Counted from the stretch's first letter, positions 51,668 through 61,569 are shown. The stretch: 64,000 nt of DNA from Lutimonas halocynthiae (GCF_030409835.1 NZ_JAUFQO010000001.1:248001-312000), one strand, 5' to 3'. A program made the numbers and translations. Notes: generated by a model from the letters alone, not told the origin.

Positions 51668-53047
51668 TTATAAATTAAATTTTTCTAAACGTCTATACAA
51701 CGCAGCTCTGGTCAAGCCAAGTTCTTTAGCTGCCTTTGAAATATTCCCCTCATGTTTATCTAAAGCCTTTTCAACCAATAACTTCTCAATATCCTGAAGA
51801 TTAAGGTTATCAAATTTCTCAATACCATCATTCGCAGCCGGTCTGCTGGATAAATTAAAATCTGTAATTCTTATCTCATGTCCGTCAGACATAATAACAC
51901 CTCTTTCGATAGTGTGCTGCACTTCTCTTATGTTTCCAGGCCAATGATGCTCATCCAGTATTTTTAATGCATCTTCATTTATCTTTAAATGAGACTTGTG
52001 GTATTTCGTTCTGAAATTTTCTAAAAAATGATTTACAAACTCCTTAATGTCTTCAGGTCTTTGTCTAAGTGAGGGAATTTCTATTTCAACGGTGTTAATT
52101 CTAAACATGAGGTCTTGTCTGAATTTACCTTTTGACACCCATTCATTCAATGGCGCATTTGTAGCAAATAACAAACGTGCATTAAACGGCCTTTCTATTC
52201 CTTCCCCTAAGCGTGAAACTTTTTTGTCTTGCAATACGGTTAAAAGCTTAGACTGCAAATTATATGGAAGATTTCCGATTTCGTCTAAAAACAAGGTTCC
52301 GTTTTCTGCCAATTCAAACCTGCCAGGCTTGTCTTCATGCGCATCCGTGAAGGCTCCTTTTTTATGTCCAAACAATTCGCTTTCAAATAAGTTCTCTGAT
52401 AAAGCGCCCAGATCAACATGTATAAAAGGGCCGTTTTTAACAGATGATCTTCTGTGAATCTCTCTTGCCAGGTGTTGTTTTCCGGTTCCGTTCTCACCTA
52501 AAATCAGCATATTGGCATCAGTCTGGCTCACCTTATCAACTACCTTCATGATTTTTTGCATGGCTGATGAACTGCCTATAACAGGGCCAAATTTTTGAGA
52601 AATATTTCCTTCTAATGCATCATTAGCGGATTCAAGCAAACTGACTTTCTGCTTGGTTTTGCTAAGTTCAAGTCCGGCGTTAATCGTTGCTAAAAATTTC
52701 TCGTTTGTCCATGGTTTTAAGATGAAATCAAATGCTCCTTCTTTTATGGCATCAACAGCTAACTCCACTTCTCCATAGGCCGTCATTAAAATTACAACCA
52801 TCTGAGGTCTGATACCAATGATATGTTTTAACCAATACATCCCTTCTTTACCATCATTAAATCCTATGCGATAGTTCATGTCTAAAATGATCACATCTAA
52901 GGCCTCTGTCGAAAGTAATTGATTGAGTTCTTTGGGAGAATTTCTTGTAAGAATATTCGTAAAATGCTTCTTTAATAACAATTTAGCGGAAAGAAGAACG
53001 TCTTCGTCATCGTCAATAATTAAGATCGTTGCCTTTGATTTTGCCAT
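51668..53047 (-). CDS. NtrC-family sigma-54-dependent response regulator
   Basis: The 459-residue protein has a receiver domain (ILIIDDDEDVLL, phospho-Asp in VIILDMNYR), an AAA+ sigma-54 interaction domain (GENGTGKQHLAR Walker A, ESELFGHKKGAFTDA L1 loop) and a Fis-type HTH (HEGNISKAAKELGLTRAALYRRL). The GAFTDA variant matches the classic GAFTGA with G to D. I prefer ATG 53047, directly before the receiver domain, over ATG 53074. It is divergent from the efflux operon at 53489; the two inverted repeats at 53088-53125 are its likely binding sites. This gene layout is common in Bacteroidota ABC efflux clusters. Confidence 0.9.
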   Translation of the reverse strand: MAKSKATILIIDDDEDVLLSAKLLLKKHFTNILTRNSPKELNQLLSTEALDVIILDMNYRIGFNDGKEGMYWLKHIIGIRPQMVVILMTAYGEVELAVDAIKEGAFDFILKPWTNEKFLATINAGLELSKTKQKVSLLESANDALEGNISQKFGPVIGSSSAMQKIMKVVDKVSQTDANMLILGENGTGKQHLAREIHRRSSVKNGPFIHVDLGALSENLFESELFGHKKGAFTDAHEDKPGRFELAENGTLFLDEIGNLPYNLQSKLLTVLQDKKVSRLGEGIERPFNARLLFATNAPLNEWVSKGKFRQDLMFRINTVEIEIPSLRQRPEDIKEFVNHFLENFRTKYHKSHLKINEDALKILDEHHWPGNIREVQHTIERGVIMSDGHEIRITDFNLSSRPAANDGIEKFDNLNLQDIEKLLVEKALDKHEGNISKAAKELGLTRAALYRRLEKFNL

Positions 53048-53087
53048 TGGAAAATTAGAAATTTTAAATTTCATCTAAAGTACAAAA

Positions 53088-53125
53088 TGTTCAATAACGG
53101 ACAACTATATGTTCGAAAATGAACA
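53088..53125. promoter_or_regulatory. Two tandem TGTTC-N6-GAACA activator sites (probable UAS for the NtrC regulator)
   Basis: TGTTC AATAAC GGACA (53088-53103) and TGTTC GAAAAT GAACA (53110-53125) have centres 22 bp apart, two helical turns. They lie between the divergent regulator gene and the efflux operon, about 98 bp upstream of the predicted start, a normal place for sigma-54 enhancers. Confidence 0.6.
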
Positions 53126-53189
53126 GTTCTTAATTTTCTTAAAATATATAAAACATTGTATATAAGCATTTTATGATAAATAAAAATTG

Positions 53190-53204
53190 CGGCATAAGGA
53201 TTGA
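53190..53204 (+). promoter_or_regulatory. Candidate sigma-54 (-24/-12) promoter
   Basis: CGGCAT-A-AGGA-TTGAA fits TGGCAC-N5-TTGC with GG at 53191-53192, ten bases, then GA instead of GC at -12. One core base is off, so this is a candidate. Expected start about 53216. Confidence 0.45.
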
Positions 53205-53236
53205 ACATTGTTATACGAACCCCAAAACAATGAATC

Positions 53237-53302
53237 ATGATCAGCATATTAGTTAATATCGTAATCAGCATCATAAACATCCTTCAGGCGATTATTCTTT
53301 AA
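53237..53302 (+). CDS. Candidate 21-residue hydrophobic peptide at the head of the efflux operon
   Basis: ATG 53237 encodes a 21-residue, almost wholly Ile/Leu/Val peptide (MISILVNIV...QAIIL) before TAA. It lies about 21 nt downstream of the candidate sigma-54 start. It could be a membrane-inserting peptide or a leader peptide. So short an ORF could occur by chance. Confidence 0.3.
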   Translation: MISILVNIVISIINILQAIIL

Positions 53303-53342
53303 GCAAAGGATCCAAATCAAAAAACCCTCTAAATAAAATATT

Positions 53343-53456
53343 ATGAAAACTATACTATATAACACCACAACGGAATCTCGAAATCACGAATTTCATTTAC
53401 AGCTTAGAAACAGTAAAAGAGTTCAATGGTCAGCCTATAGAAATTATATTCATTAG
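53343..53456 (+). CDS. Candidate 37-residue basic peptide
   Basis: ATG 53343 encodes 37 residues (MKTILYNTTTESRNHEFH, then basic LRNSKRVQW...) ending in TAG 17 bp before the first possible start codon of the membrane fusion gene. It is on the same strand and in the same gap as the 53237 ORF. No match to a known family; low confidence. Confidence 0.3.
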   Translation: MKTILYNTTTESRNHEFHLQLRNSKRVQWSAYRNYIH

Positions 53457-53488
53457 GACACAAATTTTTAATAATGAGACAAATTGGT

Positions 53489-54733
53489 ATGGATAAAAGG
53501 ATTGAAAAAAAGAAGTGGACCAGAAAGAAAATAATGTATATCGCTGGTGCTGTACTTTTTATATTACTTATGTTTTTTGGTTTTAAATCATTTAACAAGA
53601 AAACATATAAAGTAAAGGCTTCAAGGTTAACTGTAAAAGAAGTTATTGAAGGGCCGTTTCAAGATATGATCTTAATAGAAGGTGATGTTGAATCAATAAA
53701 TTTAGTATTGGTCAATACGCTTGAAGGTGGCTCAGTAAAAGAAATTTTTGTAGAAGATGGCGTTTTCGTTGAAAAAGGAACCCCTTTGCTTCAATTGAGT
53801 AACCCTTCTGCTACATTGGGATATCTCAATCAGGAAACTGCAATTATTGAGCAAATCAATAATCTTAGAAACTTGAGGTTATCCTTAGAAAAGAACCAAA
53901 GGAATTTAGATGAAGCCCTTATCGATTCTGAAAACAAACTTTCTCAAACCACGCGAAGGTATAAAACCGATTCTGTTCTGTATGCAAAAGATGTCATCGC
54001 GAAAAATGACTATATCGATGTCAGGGAGAGTTACAAATACGAAAAAGAAAAAAGAAACTTACTCAGTAATAACGTCAAAAAAAGTAGTCAGGATAATAAA
54101 GTTCAGATTCAGCAAATCAATCAATCTATCAACATGATGCAACGCAATCTTGAAATGATCCATGAAAACATTGAAAAAATGCTGGTTAAGGCACCGGTAA
54201 GTGGTATGCTTTCGTCATTTAATACTGTTATTGGTGAAACATATGGTCGTAATGAAACGGTTGCAAAAATTGATGTCCAAAGCGGGTTCAAAATTAAAGG
54301 TCAGGTTGACGAGTACTATTTAAGCTCAGTAAAACCAGGTCAATTAGCTAGATTTTCTTTTAACGGCCAATTGATAGATCTTAAAGTTAAGAAAGTAATT
54401 CCTGAAGTGATTAACAGAAGGTTTGAGATAGAGCTCATATTTGTTAATGACATCCCTGAAGATATAACCATAGGGCAATCTTTACAGGTCAGGCTCGAAC
54501 TTTCAAAGGCACAAGAGTCTTTAATGATCTCAAGAGGAAACTATTTTCAGGCCTCAGGCGGGCAATATGTCTTTGTGCTCGATGATCAAGGAGAAGCTCA
54601 TAAACGCTATATCAAATTAGGGAATCAAAATCCAAGTTATTATCAGGTTCTCGACGGTTTGGTAAAAGGAGAAAAATTCATTTCTTCCTCTTATCAGGAT
54701 TTTAAAAATTACGAAACAATAGAAATCAATTAA
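53489..54733 (+). CDS. Membrane fusion (HlyD/MacA-like) subunit of an efflux ABC transporter
   Basis: The 414-residue protein has one N-terminal membrane helix (about residues 15-33 from this start), a biotinyl-lipoyl hairpin with coiled coil in the middle (about 105-245) and a beta barrel domain at the end (VLDDQGEAHKRYIKLG). I prefer ATG 53489 (MDKRIEKKKWTRKK) over ATG 53474. It bridges inner and outer membrane for the ABC exporter that follows after ten bases. The region 53048-53488 holds the regulator sites and small ORFs listed separately. Confidence 0.88.
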   Translation: MDKRIEKKKWTRKKIMYIAGAVLFILLMFFGFKSFNKKTYKVKASRLTVKEVIEGPFQDMILIEGDVESINLVLVNTLEGGSVKEIFVEDGVFVEKGTPLLQLSNPSATLGYLNQETAIIEQINNLRNLRLSLEKNQRNLDEALIDSENKLSQTTRRYKTDSVLYAKDVIAKNDYIDVRESYKYEKEKRNLLSNNVKKSSQDNKVQIQQINQSINMMQRNLEMIHENIEKMLVKAPVSGMLSSFNTVIGETYGRNETVAKIDVQSGFKIKGQVDEYYLSSVKPGQLARFSFNGQLIDLKVKKVIPEVINRRFEIELIFVNDIPEDITIGQSLQVRLELSKAQESLMISRGNYFQASGGQYVFVLDDQGEAHKRYIKLGNQNPSYYQVLDGLVKGEKFISSSYQDFKNYETIEIN

Positions 54734-54743
54734 ATCTAACAAA

Positions 54744-55439
54744 ATGATCAAATTAGAAAATCTTAGCAAAGTATATCGAACTGAAGAAATTGAATCAACT
54801 GCACTTAACCAGGTTTCTTTTGAAATCGAAAAAGGAGAATTTGTTTCAGTAATGGGTCCTTCAGGTTGTGGAAAATCTACCCTTTTGAATATCATTGGAA
54901 TGCTGGATAAACCTGAAAGTGGTAGTTATACATTTTTAGATAAAGAAGTCAGTGGCCTTAATGAAAAAGGCAGGTCAGCTGTTAGAAAAGAAAACATTGG
55001 TTTCATTTTCCAAAACTTTAATTTGATTGACGAACTAACAGTATTCGAAAATATCGAGCTTCCATTGATCTATAATAAAGTGAGTGCTTCTGAACGAAAA
55101 GAAAGAGTGAATAAACTTATTGAAAAAATTGGGATTTCACATCGTTCTTCACATTTTCCTCAACAACTATCAGGTGGACAGCAACAAAGAGTTGCAGTGG
55201 CCAGAGCCTTAGTTACCAGACCTCCGCTAATCTTAGCAGATGAGCCTACAGGGAATCTTGATAGTTCTCATGGAAATGAAGTGATGGAATTATTATGTGA
55301 ACTCAATGAGGCAGGAACTACCATTATCATGGTGACTCACTCCTCTCATGATGCCAGTTACTCTCAGAGAGTTATCAATCTTTTAGACGGTCAAGTTGTA
55401 TCTGAAAAAAGATCTAAACTAAGTCAAGCCGCTGTTTAA
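54744..55439 (+). CDS. ABC transporter ATP-binding subunit (MacB/LolD-like)
   Basis: The 231-residue protein has Walker [10 protein letters not shown], signature LSGGQQQR, Walker [14 protein letters not shown] and a His loop (VTHSSH). It powers the FtsX-type permease encoded next. The spacing to the neighbours (10 and 16 bp) makes this one operon with the membrane fusion and permease genes. Such exporters in Bacteroidota carry antibiotics, lipids or peptides; the load is unknown. Confidence 0.95.
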   Translation: MIKLENLSKVYRTEEIESTALNQVSFEIEKGEFVSVMGPSGCGKSTLLNIIGMLDKPESGSYTFLDKEVSGLNEKGRSAVRKENIGFIFQNFNLIDELTVFENIELPLIYNKVSASERKERVNKLIEKIGISHRSSHFPQQLSGGQQQRVAVARALVTRPPLILADEPTGNLDSSHGNEVMELLCELNEAGTTIIMVTHSSHDASYSQRVINLLDGQVVSEKRSKLSQAAV

Positions 55440-55455
55440 CCATAAATCTAATCAA

Positions 55456-57861
55456 ATGCTTAAGAATTATTTTAAAGTCGCCTTTAGAAGCCTTAATAGA
55501 AATAGAGTCTATGCTTTTATCAATATTCTAGGACTTGCTCTTGGATTAACTGTCAGTATACTGGTTTTTATGTTTGTAAAAGATGAGACGAGTTATGATA
55601 AACATTGGTCAGGCTCAGAACTAATTTACAGAACCGGGATCAAGGCAGATATGATGGGTCAGAAAATGGATGCTCCGGTTTCACCAAGCCCGATGGCTCA
55701 GGCGTTGAGAACAGAATTTAACGCTGTTGAAGCCGCAACCAGGATCAATCCAGTTCGTCAAGAAATAATGATGCGCCATGAACAAACCAAAGTTTATATT
55801 CAAAAAGGAGTTTCGGTTGACAGCACTTTTTTCAGTGTATTTGATTACGATTTTGTGCATGGCGACCCAAAAACTGCCTTAAATGAACCAAATGCTATTG
55901 TACTGACAGAAGAAACGGCTAGTAAACTATTTGGTGATAAAAGTGCAATGGGAGGTGTAGTAAATTACGACAACCGACAAGATTATATTGTCAAAGGTAT
56001 TGTCAAAGCACCTCGAGGGCATGCTCATTTCCAATTTGATATGTTCGTGGCTGACAATAGTATTAGGAATATCTGGATCAGTAACAATTACTTTACTTAT
56101 GTAAAACTAAAAGAAAATGCAGATTTTGCTTCATTTGAATCTGAAATGAAAGAAAATTTCAATAAAAAAATTGAACCAAATGTCGAAGCTTTTCTTAAAG
56201 TTACAATGGAAGAATTCTTTGAAAGTGGCAATAGTTACGAATACCAATTACAGCCCTTAGAAAGCATTCATCTTTACTCGCATAAAGATTGGGAAATTCA
56301 ACAAAATGGAAATATCATATATGTATATGTCTTTATAGGAATTGCATTACTCGTAATTCTAATAGCAGGGATAAACTTTATGAACCTTTCAACTGCCAGA
56401 TCAGGAAAAAGAGCAAAAGAAGTTGGGGTAAGAAAAGTTTCAGGAGCCTCAAGAAATATGTTAATATTTCAATTTTTAACTGAATCTATTATCCAAAGTT
56501 TTCTAGCGCTGTTTCTGGCTTTTATTTTGGTAGAATTGTTTATACCAGGCTTTAATAATGTCATGGATACTAATTTATATTTATTCAACGATTACCTCGC
56601 ACAAACAATAGGATTTAGTGTTTTGGTTACCATATGCTATGGGCTTTTTGCCGGAAGTTATCCAGCATTTTTCCTCTCAGGGTTCCAGCCAGTATCCGTT
56701 TTAAAAGGAGATTTAACAAAAACAAAAGGAGGGGCTTTACTCAGAAAATCTCTCGTAGTCACTCAGTTTGCCGCTTCAATTATTTTGATCATTGGTATGA
56801 TTATTATCTTTCAACAAATCTCTTACCTACATAATAAGAATATTGGATTTGAAGGAGATCAGGTGCTTATCGTTCCTATTCAGACCGATCAAATGACTGA
56901 AAATTTTAGAAGCTATAAAGATATCTTTTTAAAAAACAGTGCCGTACATAGTATCTCCAGAGCCTCATATTTTCCTGGCGACACGCCAAATCAGAACATG
57001 TATGTTCTTGAAGGAACTGAAGAACAATTGCCGCTTTGGAACATGGAAGTCGATTTCGATTTCTTTAAAACGCTTGATGTGCAATTATCAGAGGGAAGAT
57101 TCTTTGATATAGAAAAAGACAATGATTCGATTCCATCATATATTTTAAATGAGACAGCCATTAGGAACTTAAATCTCGAAAACGCAGTTGGAAAAAGAAT
57201 GGGAAATTATTTTAACCAGCAAGGAGATCTCAGATATGGAAACATAGTAGGAATTGTAAAAGATTTTCATATTGAAGGGTTCGATCAGCCGATAAGACCA
57301 ATGATTCTTTCGATAAGCAATAACGTTTGGTTTACAGCATTTAAAATTTCACCAGATAATATGAACACTACAATTGCTTTTATTGAAGAAGAGTGGAATA
57401 AACTAGAACCATCTCATCCTTTCCGATATACTTTTTTGGATGAGAAATTCGGATCCATGTTCAAACAACAGGAAAACTTTGGTACCATGTTTCTATATCT
57501 AACCATATTGGCTATTATCATTTCATCAATGGGATTATATGGCTTGGCATCTTATACTGCCGAACAAAGAACAAAAGAGATAGGTGTAAGGAAAGTTTTA
57601 GGAGCCTCTGTAGGGCAAATCATGAATATGCTTAATAAAGATTTTATAAAACTTGTATTGATTGCAAACATTTTTGCCTGGCCAATAACGTTTCTTTTGG
57701 CTAAAAACTGGCTGTCAAATTTTTCGTATCAAATTGATATGCCAATTTTACCTTATCTGTTTGCTACTTTAATTGCCTTAATCATTGCATTGCTCACTGT
57801 TAGTACTCAATCATATATTGCTGCTAACTCTGACCCTGTTGATGCATTGAAATACGAATAA
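55456..57861 (+). CDS. FtsX-like ABC permease (MacB-type, double unit)
   Basis: The 801-residue protein has a first helix near residues 20-42, a large extracytoplasmic MacB_PCD domain (about 45-280), an FtsX domain with three helices (about 285-425), a second such periplasmic domain (about 450-660) and a final FtsX helix set (about 680-800). The KEVGVRKVSGASR and KEIGVRKVLGASV coupling motifs repeat in each half. Together with the preceding genes it forms a mechanotransmission exporter. The outer membrane partner is not encoded here. A terminator follows. Confidence 0.9.
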   Translation: MLKNYFKVAFRSLNRNRVYAFINILGLALGLTVSILVFMFVKDETSYDKHWSGSELIYRTGIKADMMGQKMDAPVSPSPMAQALRTEFNAVEAATRINPVRQEIMMRHEQTKVYIQKGVSVDSTFFSVFDYDFVHGDPKTALNEPNAIVLTEETASKLFGDKSAMGGVVNYDNRQDYIVKGIVKAPRGHAHFQFDMFVADNSIRNIWISNNYFTYVKLKENADFASFESEMKENFNKKIEPNVEAFLKVTMEEFFESGNSYEYQLQPLESIHLYSHKDWEIQQNGNIIYVYVFIGIALLVILIAGINFMNLSTARSGKRAKEVGVRKVSGASRNMLIFQFLTESIIQSFLALFLAFILVELFIPGFNNVMDTNLYLFNDYLAQTIGFSVLVTICYGLFAGSYPAFFLSGFQPVSVLKGDLTKTKGGALLRKSLVVTQFAASIILIIGMIIIFQQISYLHNKNIGFEGDQVLIVPIQTDQMTENFRSYKDIFLKNSAVHSISRASYFPGDTPNQNMYVLEGTEEQLPLWNMEVDFDFFKTLDVQLSEGRFFDIEKDNDSIPSYILNETAIRNLNLENAVGKRMGNYFNQQGDLRYGNIVGIVKDFHIEGFDQPIRPMILSISNNVWFTAFKISPDNMNTTIAFIEEEWNKLEPSHPFRYTFLDEKFGSMFKQQENFGTMFLYLTILAIIISSMGLYGLASYTAEQRTKEIGVRKVLGASVGQIMNMLNKDFIKLVLIANIFAWPITFLLAKNWLSNFSYQIDMPILPYLFATLIALIIALLTVSTQSYIAANSDPVDALKYE

Positions 57862-57901
57862 CAAATACAATCAATTCAAAATTAATTAGTGTCTAATCGA
57901 A

Positions 57902-57935
57902 AAAATGATCAAGTTAAAGCTTGATCATTTTTTAT
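57902..57935 (+). terminator. Terminator of the efflux operon
   Basis: AAAATGATCAAG, loop TTAAAG, CTTGATCATTTT followed by T residues. Confidence 0.85.
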
Positions 57936-58115
57936 TATATCCGGAAAGAGAGGAATTTTTATTTGGTATATTTCACTTTAGGTTGACATGTGATGTAATT
58001 TTACACAAAAAATTGATTTGGATTATCGAGATTTGTAATCCCATAAGGTATTTTGAATTGCAGTAGATTCACCATCTTATTATACTATTAAAATGATCAA
58101 AAACGACTTCAATAA

Positions 58116-59816
58116 ATGCGTTGGACATTAAAAGACAAGCCTGATTCGAATATAACAGAACATCTATCCAAAACTCTTGGAATTGATTTAGTTTTGAGTA
58201 GCATTCTGGCCCAGAGAGGTATAGAAAATTTTGACAAGGCTAAATATTTTTTTAGACCCTCCTTGCAAGCGCTTCACGATCCTTTTTTGATGCAGGATAT
58301 GAAAATTGCGGTTGAGAGAATCATAGAAGCGATAAACCAAAACGAGTACATTATGATCTATGGAGATTATGATGTTGACGGCACTACTGCGGTCTCCCTT
58401 GTCTTCGGATATTTAAATTCGAAATATGAAAATATTACAACTTATATTCCTGACCGATATAAAGAAGGGTATGGTATCTCTTACGACGGAATAGATTTTG
58501 CAGATGATAATGACATAAGTCTGATCATAGCTCTAGACTGTGGCATCAAAGCATTGGATAAAGTGGATTATGCTAAAGAAAAGGGTATTGATTTTATTAT
58601 TTGTGATCATCACCGTCCTGGGGATGAACTTCCTAAGGCTATAGCAGTTCTTGATCCGAAGAGAGAAGATTGCTCATACCCATATGATGAATTATGTGGC
58701 TGTGGTATTGGTTTTAAACTCATTCAGGCTCTGGGGCGAGAATTTGGAGATACTATAGAAGAACTAATACCTTATCTTGATCTCGTGTCAACGGCTATTG
58801 CAGCAGATATCGTGCCGCTTACTGGCGAGAATAGGATTCTAAGTTATTACGGATTAAAGGTAATCAACGGCGAGCCTCGCCCAGGTATAAAGGCATTAAT
58901 ACATCAGATCAAAAAAGAAACATTAGACATTACAGATGTAGTATTTATTATCGCTCCAAGAATTAATGCCGCTGGCAGAATGAAACACGGCTCTTATGCT
59001 GTTGAACTGCTCACCGAGCAAGATTTTGACAAAGCCATGGAAATGGCAAAATCTATCGAATCTTATAATGCAGATAGAAAAGAGCTGGATAAAAGTATCA
59101 CCAAAGAAGCTTTAGAGCAGATAAAGCACAATAAGGAAGAACAGTATTTCTCAACAGTTGTTTATGATGAAAACTGGCATAAAGGTGTTATTGGCATTGT
59201 AGCCTCCAGATTGATTGAACAATATTACAGGCCCACCTTGGTCTTTACCAAAAGTGGTGATAAATTAGCTGCTTCAGCTCGTTCTGTGAGAGGTTTTGAC
59301 GTGTACAATGCCTTGGGTGAATGCAAAGACCTGATAGAGCAATTTGGGGGCCATAAATACGCAGCTGGCCTTACCCTTGATCCTGACAATTATAAATCTT
59401 TTAAAAAGAAATTCGAATCAGTCGTTGAACAAAGTATTCCTGCAGCATTACGTGAACGACAAATCATTATTGATTCAGCAATTTATTTGTCTGATATAAA
59501 TGCTAAATTTTTTAGAATCTTACAACAATTAGGGCCTTTCGGACCACTTAATATGAAACCCGTTTTTATGGCTGTAGGCCTAAGAGATAATGGATATGGC
59601 AAAAGAATAGGCGCTGATGGTGATCATCTAAAACTTCAAATCATATCAGGCACCGATCAAAAAACGTATAATGCAATTGGATTTGGTTTAGGGGATAAAA
59701 TTGATTTGGTTTCAAATGGTGATCCATTCAAAGCCGTGTTTACCATCGAAGAAAATCACTGGAATGGGATTACAAGTCTGCAGCTAAATCTGAAAGACTT
59801 AAAACTGGAAGGCTAA
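58116..59816 (+). CDS. recJ: Single-stranded-DNA-specific exonuclease RecJ
   Basis: The 566-residue protein is a DHH/DHHA1-family RecJ: GDYDVDGTTA, DCGIKALDK, CDHHRPG and GCGIGFKL motifs in the catalytic core, APRINAAGRM before the second domain, and an OB-fold-like C-terminus. It degrades ssDNA 5' to 3' in recombination and mismatch repair. It converges with rpe with only four bases between the stop codons. Its own upstream region (57936-58115) shows no clear promoter. Confidence 0.95.
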   Translation: MRWTLKDKPDSNITEHLSKTLGIDLVLSSILAQRGIENFDKAKYFFRPSLQALHDPFLMQDMKIAVERIIEAINQNEYIMIYGDYDVDGTTAVSLVFGYLNSKYENITTYIPDRYKEGYGISYDGIDFADDNDISLIIALDCGIKALDKVDYAKEKGIDFIICDHHRPGDELPKAIAVLDPKREDCSYPYDELCGCGIGFKLIQALGREFGDTIEELIPYLDLVSTAIAADIVPLTGENRILSYYGLKVINGEPRPGIKALIHQIKKETLDITDVVFIIAPRINAAGRMKHGSYAVELLTEQDFDKAMEMAKSIESYNADRKELDKSITKEALEQIKHNKEEQYFSTVVYDENWHKGVIGIVASRLIEQYYRPTLVFTKSGDKLAASARSVRGFDVYNALGECKDLIEQFGGHKYAAGLTLDPDNYKSFKKKFESVVEQSIPAALRERQIIIDSAIYLSDINAKFFRILQQLGPFGPLNMKPVFMAVGLRDNGYGKRIGADGDHLKLQIISGTDQKTYNAIGFGLGDKIDLVSNGDPFKAVFTIEENHWNGITSLQLNLKDLKLEG

Positions 59817-59820
59817 TCAA

Positions 59821-60477
59821 TTACCACTTGACGTCTTTAAGATTTTTTATGGTTTGAGACGGATCATTACTGTTGAACACAAAACTACCCGCCACTAATG
59901 CTGTAGCCCCTGCTTCCAAAAGTTTTGGAGCATTTTTATCATTCACGCCACCATCGATTTCAATAACAGCTTTTGAACCTGACCAATCAATCAATTCTTT
60001 TAATTGAGCGATCTTTTTATACGTATTTTCAATAAAGCTTTGACCACCAAACCCAGGATTTACACTCATAAGCAATACCAAATCTAAATCTTCAATAATA
60101 TCTTCAAGTACAGCCACCGGAGTGTGGGGATTCAGCGATACGCCTGCCTGCATTCCTTCTTGTTTTATGGCCTGCACTGTTCTATGCAAATGCTTGCATG
60201 CCTCATAATGCACCGTTAAAATATCAGCCCCTGCCTTCTTAAAATCTTTGATAAATCTATCTGGTTCAACAATCATCAAATGTACATCCATTGTTTTCTC
60301 TGCATGTTTGCTAATTGCCGAAATGACTGGCATTCCAAAAGAAATATTTGGAACAAAAACCCCGTCCATTACATCAATATGAAACCAATCGGCTTCACTT
60401 TGATTAACCATTTCAATATCTCTTTGCAAATTGGCAAAATCAGCTGCCAGAATAGAAGGTGCTATGATGTGCGACAT
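59821..60477 (-). CDS. rpe: Ribulose-phosphate 3-epimerase
   Basis: The 218-residue TIM-barrel protein has the metal-site motifs HIDVMDGVFVPN, DVHLM and EIDGGVN, with GASLNPHT replaced by GVSLNPHT and the phosphate loop LVAGSFVF. It interconverts ribulose-5-phosphate and xylulose-5-phosphate in the pentose phosphate pathway, which also receives the xylose-derived xylulose-5-phosphate from the xyl operon. It is a lone gene with a terminator of the upstream rpoD in between. Confidence 0.95.
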   Translation of the reverse strand: MSHIIAPSILAADFANLQRDIEMVNQSEADWFHIDVMDGVFVPNISFGMPVISAISKHAEKTMDVHLMIVEPDRFIKDFKKAGADILTVHYEACKHLHRTVQAIKQEGMQAGVSLNPHTPVAVLEDIIEDLDLVLLMSVNPGFGGQSFIENTYKKIAQLKELIDWSGSKAVIEIDGGVNDKNAPKLLEAGATALVAGSFVFNSNDPSQTIKNLKDVKW

Positions 60478-60513
60478 AAAATTTAATTTATTGCAAAACT
60501 AACACAAAAAATA

Positions 60514-60544
60514 AAAAGCCCGCGATTAATCGCAGGCTTTTTAA
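60514..60544 (-). terminator. Terminator after rpoD
   Basis: AAAAGCCCGCGATT and AATCGCAGGCTTTTT arms with one mismatch; a U-rich tail on the minus strand. Confidence 0.85.
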
Positions 60545-60564
60545 AAATCTATTTGTTTCAAATT

Positions 60565-61428
60565 TTAACCAAGATAGGTTCTAAGTATCTTGCTCCTCGA
60601 GGTATGCTTTAATCTTCTAATCGCTTTTTCCTTTATTTGTCTCACTCTTTCACGAGTTAAGTCAAAAGTTTCACCAATTTCTTCAAGCGTCATTGGATGT
60701 GCATCACCTAAACCAAAGTAAAGTTTTACCACATCAGCTTCTCTTGGAGTTAGGGTTTCTAAGGCTCTTAAGATTTCTACTTTCAGTGATTCGTGCAATA
60801 AACTTTTATCCGGATTTGGTGATTCTCCAGAGTTCAATACATCATATAAATTAGAATCTTCTCCTTCAATAAGAGGTGCATCCATAGATACGTGTCTCCC
60901 TGAATTCTTCATTGATTCCTTAACATCGCTAACGGTCATGTCTAATTCCTTAGCAATTTCTTCAGCAGAAGGTGGACGTTCATTTTCTTGTTCCAATCGA
61001 GCAAAAGTCTTATTGATCTTATTGATTGAACCAATCTTATTCAACGGTAGTCTTACAATTCTCGATTGCTCCGCCAAAGCTTGTAATATAGATTGTCTAA
61101 TCCACCAAACAGCGTATGATATAAATTTAAATCCTCTGGTCTCATCAAATCTTTTTGCTGCTTTGATCAATCCTAAATTTCCTTCATTTATCAAATCCGG
61201 TAAAGTAAGGCCTTGATTCTGGTATTGTTTAGCCACAGAAACAACAAACCTTAAATTCGCTTTGGTTAATTTCTCCAACGCTATCTGATCTCCTTGTTTT
61301 ATTTTTTGTGCCAATTCAACTTCCATGTCGGCTGTAATCAAATCAACCTTACCAATCTCTTGCAAATACTTGTCCAAAGAAGCAGTTTCACGATTCGTAA
61401 CCTGCTTCGTTATTTTTAGTTGTCTCAT
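60565..61428 (-). CDS. rpoD: Primary RNA polymerase sigma factor
   Basis: The 287-residue protein is a short RpoD/SigA of the Bacteroidota type, lacking the long N-terminal region 1.1. It has region 1.2, region 2 ([57 protein letters not shown]), region 3 and region 4 ([45 protein letters not shown]). It recognises the TTTG / TAnnTTTG promoters noted elsewhere in this window. Confidence 0.95.
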   Translation of the reverse strand: MRQLKITKQVTNRETASLDKYLQEIGKVDLITADMEVELAQKIKQGDQIALEKLTKANLRFVVSVAKQYQNQGLTLPDLINEGNLGLIKAAKRFDETRGFKFISYAVWWIRQSILQALAEQSRIVRLPLNKIGSINKINKTFARLEQENERPPSAEEIAKELDMTVSDVKESMKNSGRHVSMDAPLIEGEDSNLYDVLNSGESPNPDKSLLHESLKVEILRALETLTPREADVVKLYFGLGDAHPMTLEEIGETFDLTRERVRQIKEKAIRRLKHTSRSKILRTYLG

Positions 61429-61516
61429 TAAATAATTGGAGTTTTAGTTTAAAAAGTTTTGTCGTGTATTAGTTTATACGTACGAAATACGTTAAATGTT
61501 ACAAAAGATCAAAAAA

Positions 61517-61546
61517 AAACCTCAAAAATTTAATTTTGAGGTTTTA
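61517..61546 (-). terminator. Terminator after pnp
   Basis: AACCTCAAAATTA and its complement form a long hairpin; the minus strand continues into a run of T residues. Confidence 0.85.
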
Positions 61547-61569
61547 TATTTAATTATGAAAAAGAAAGT

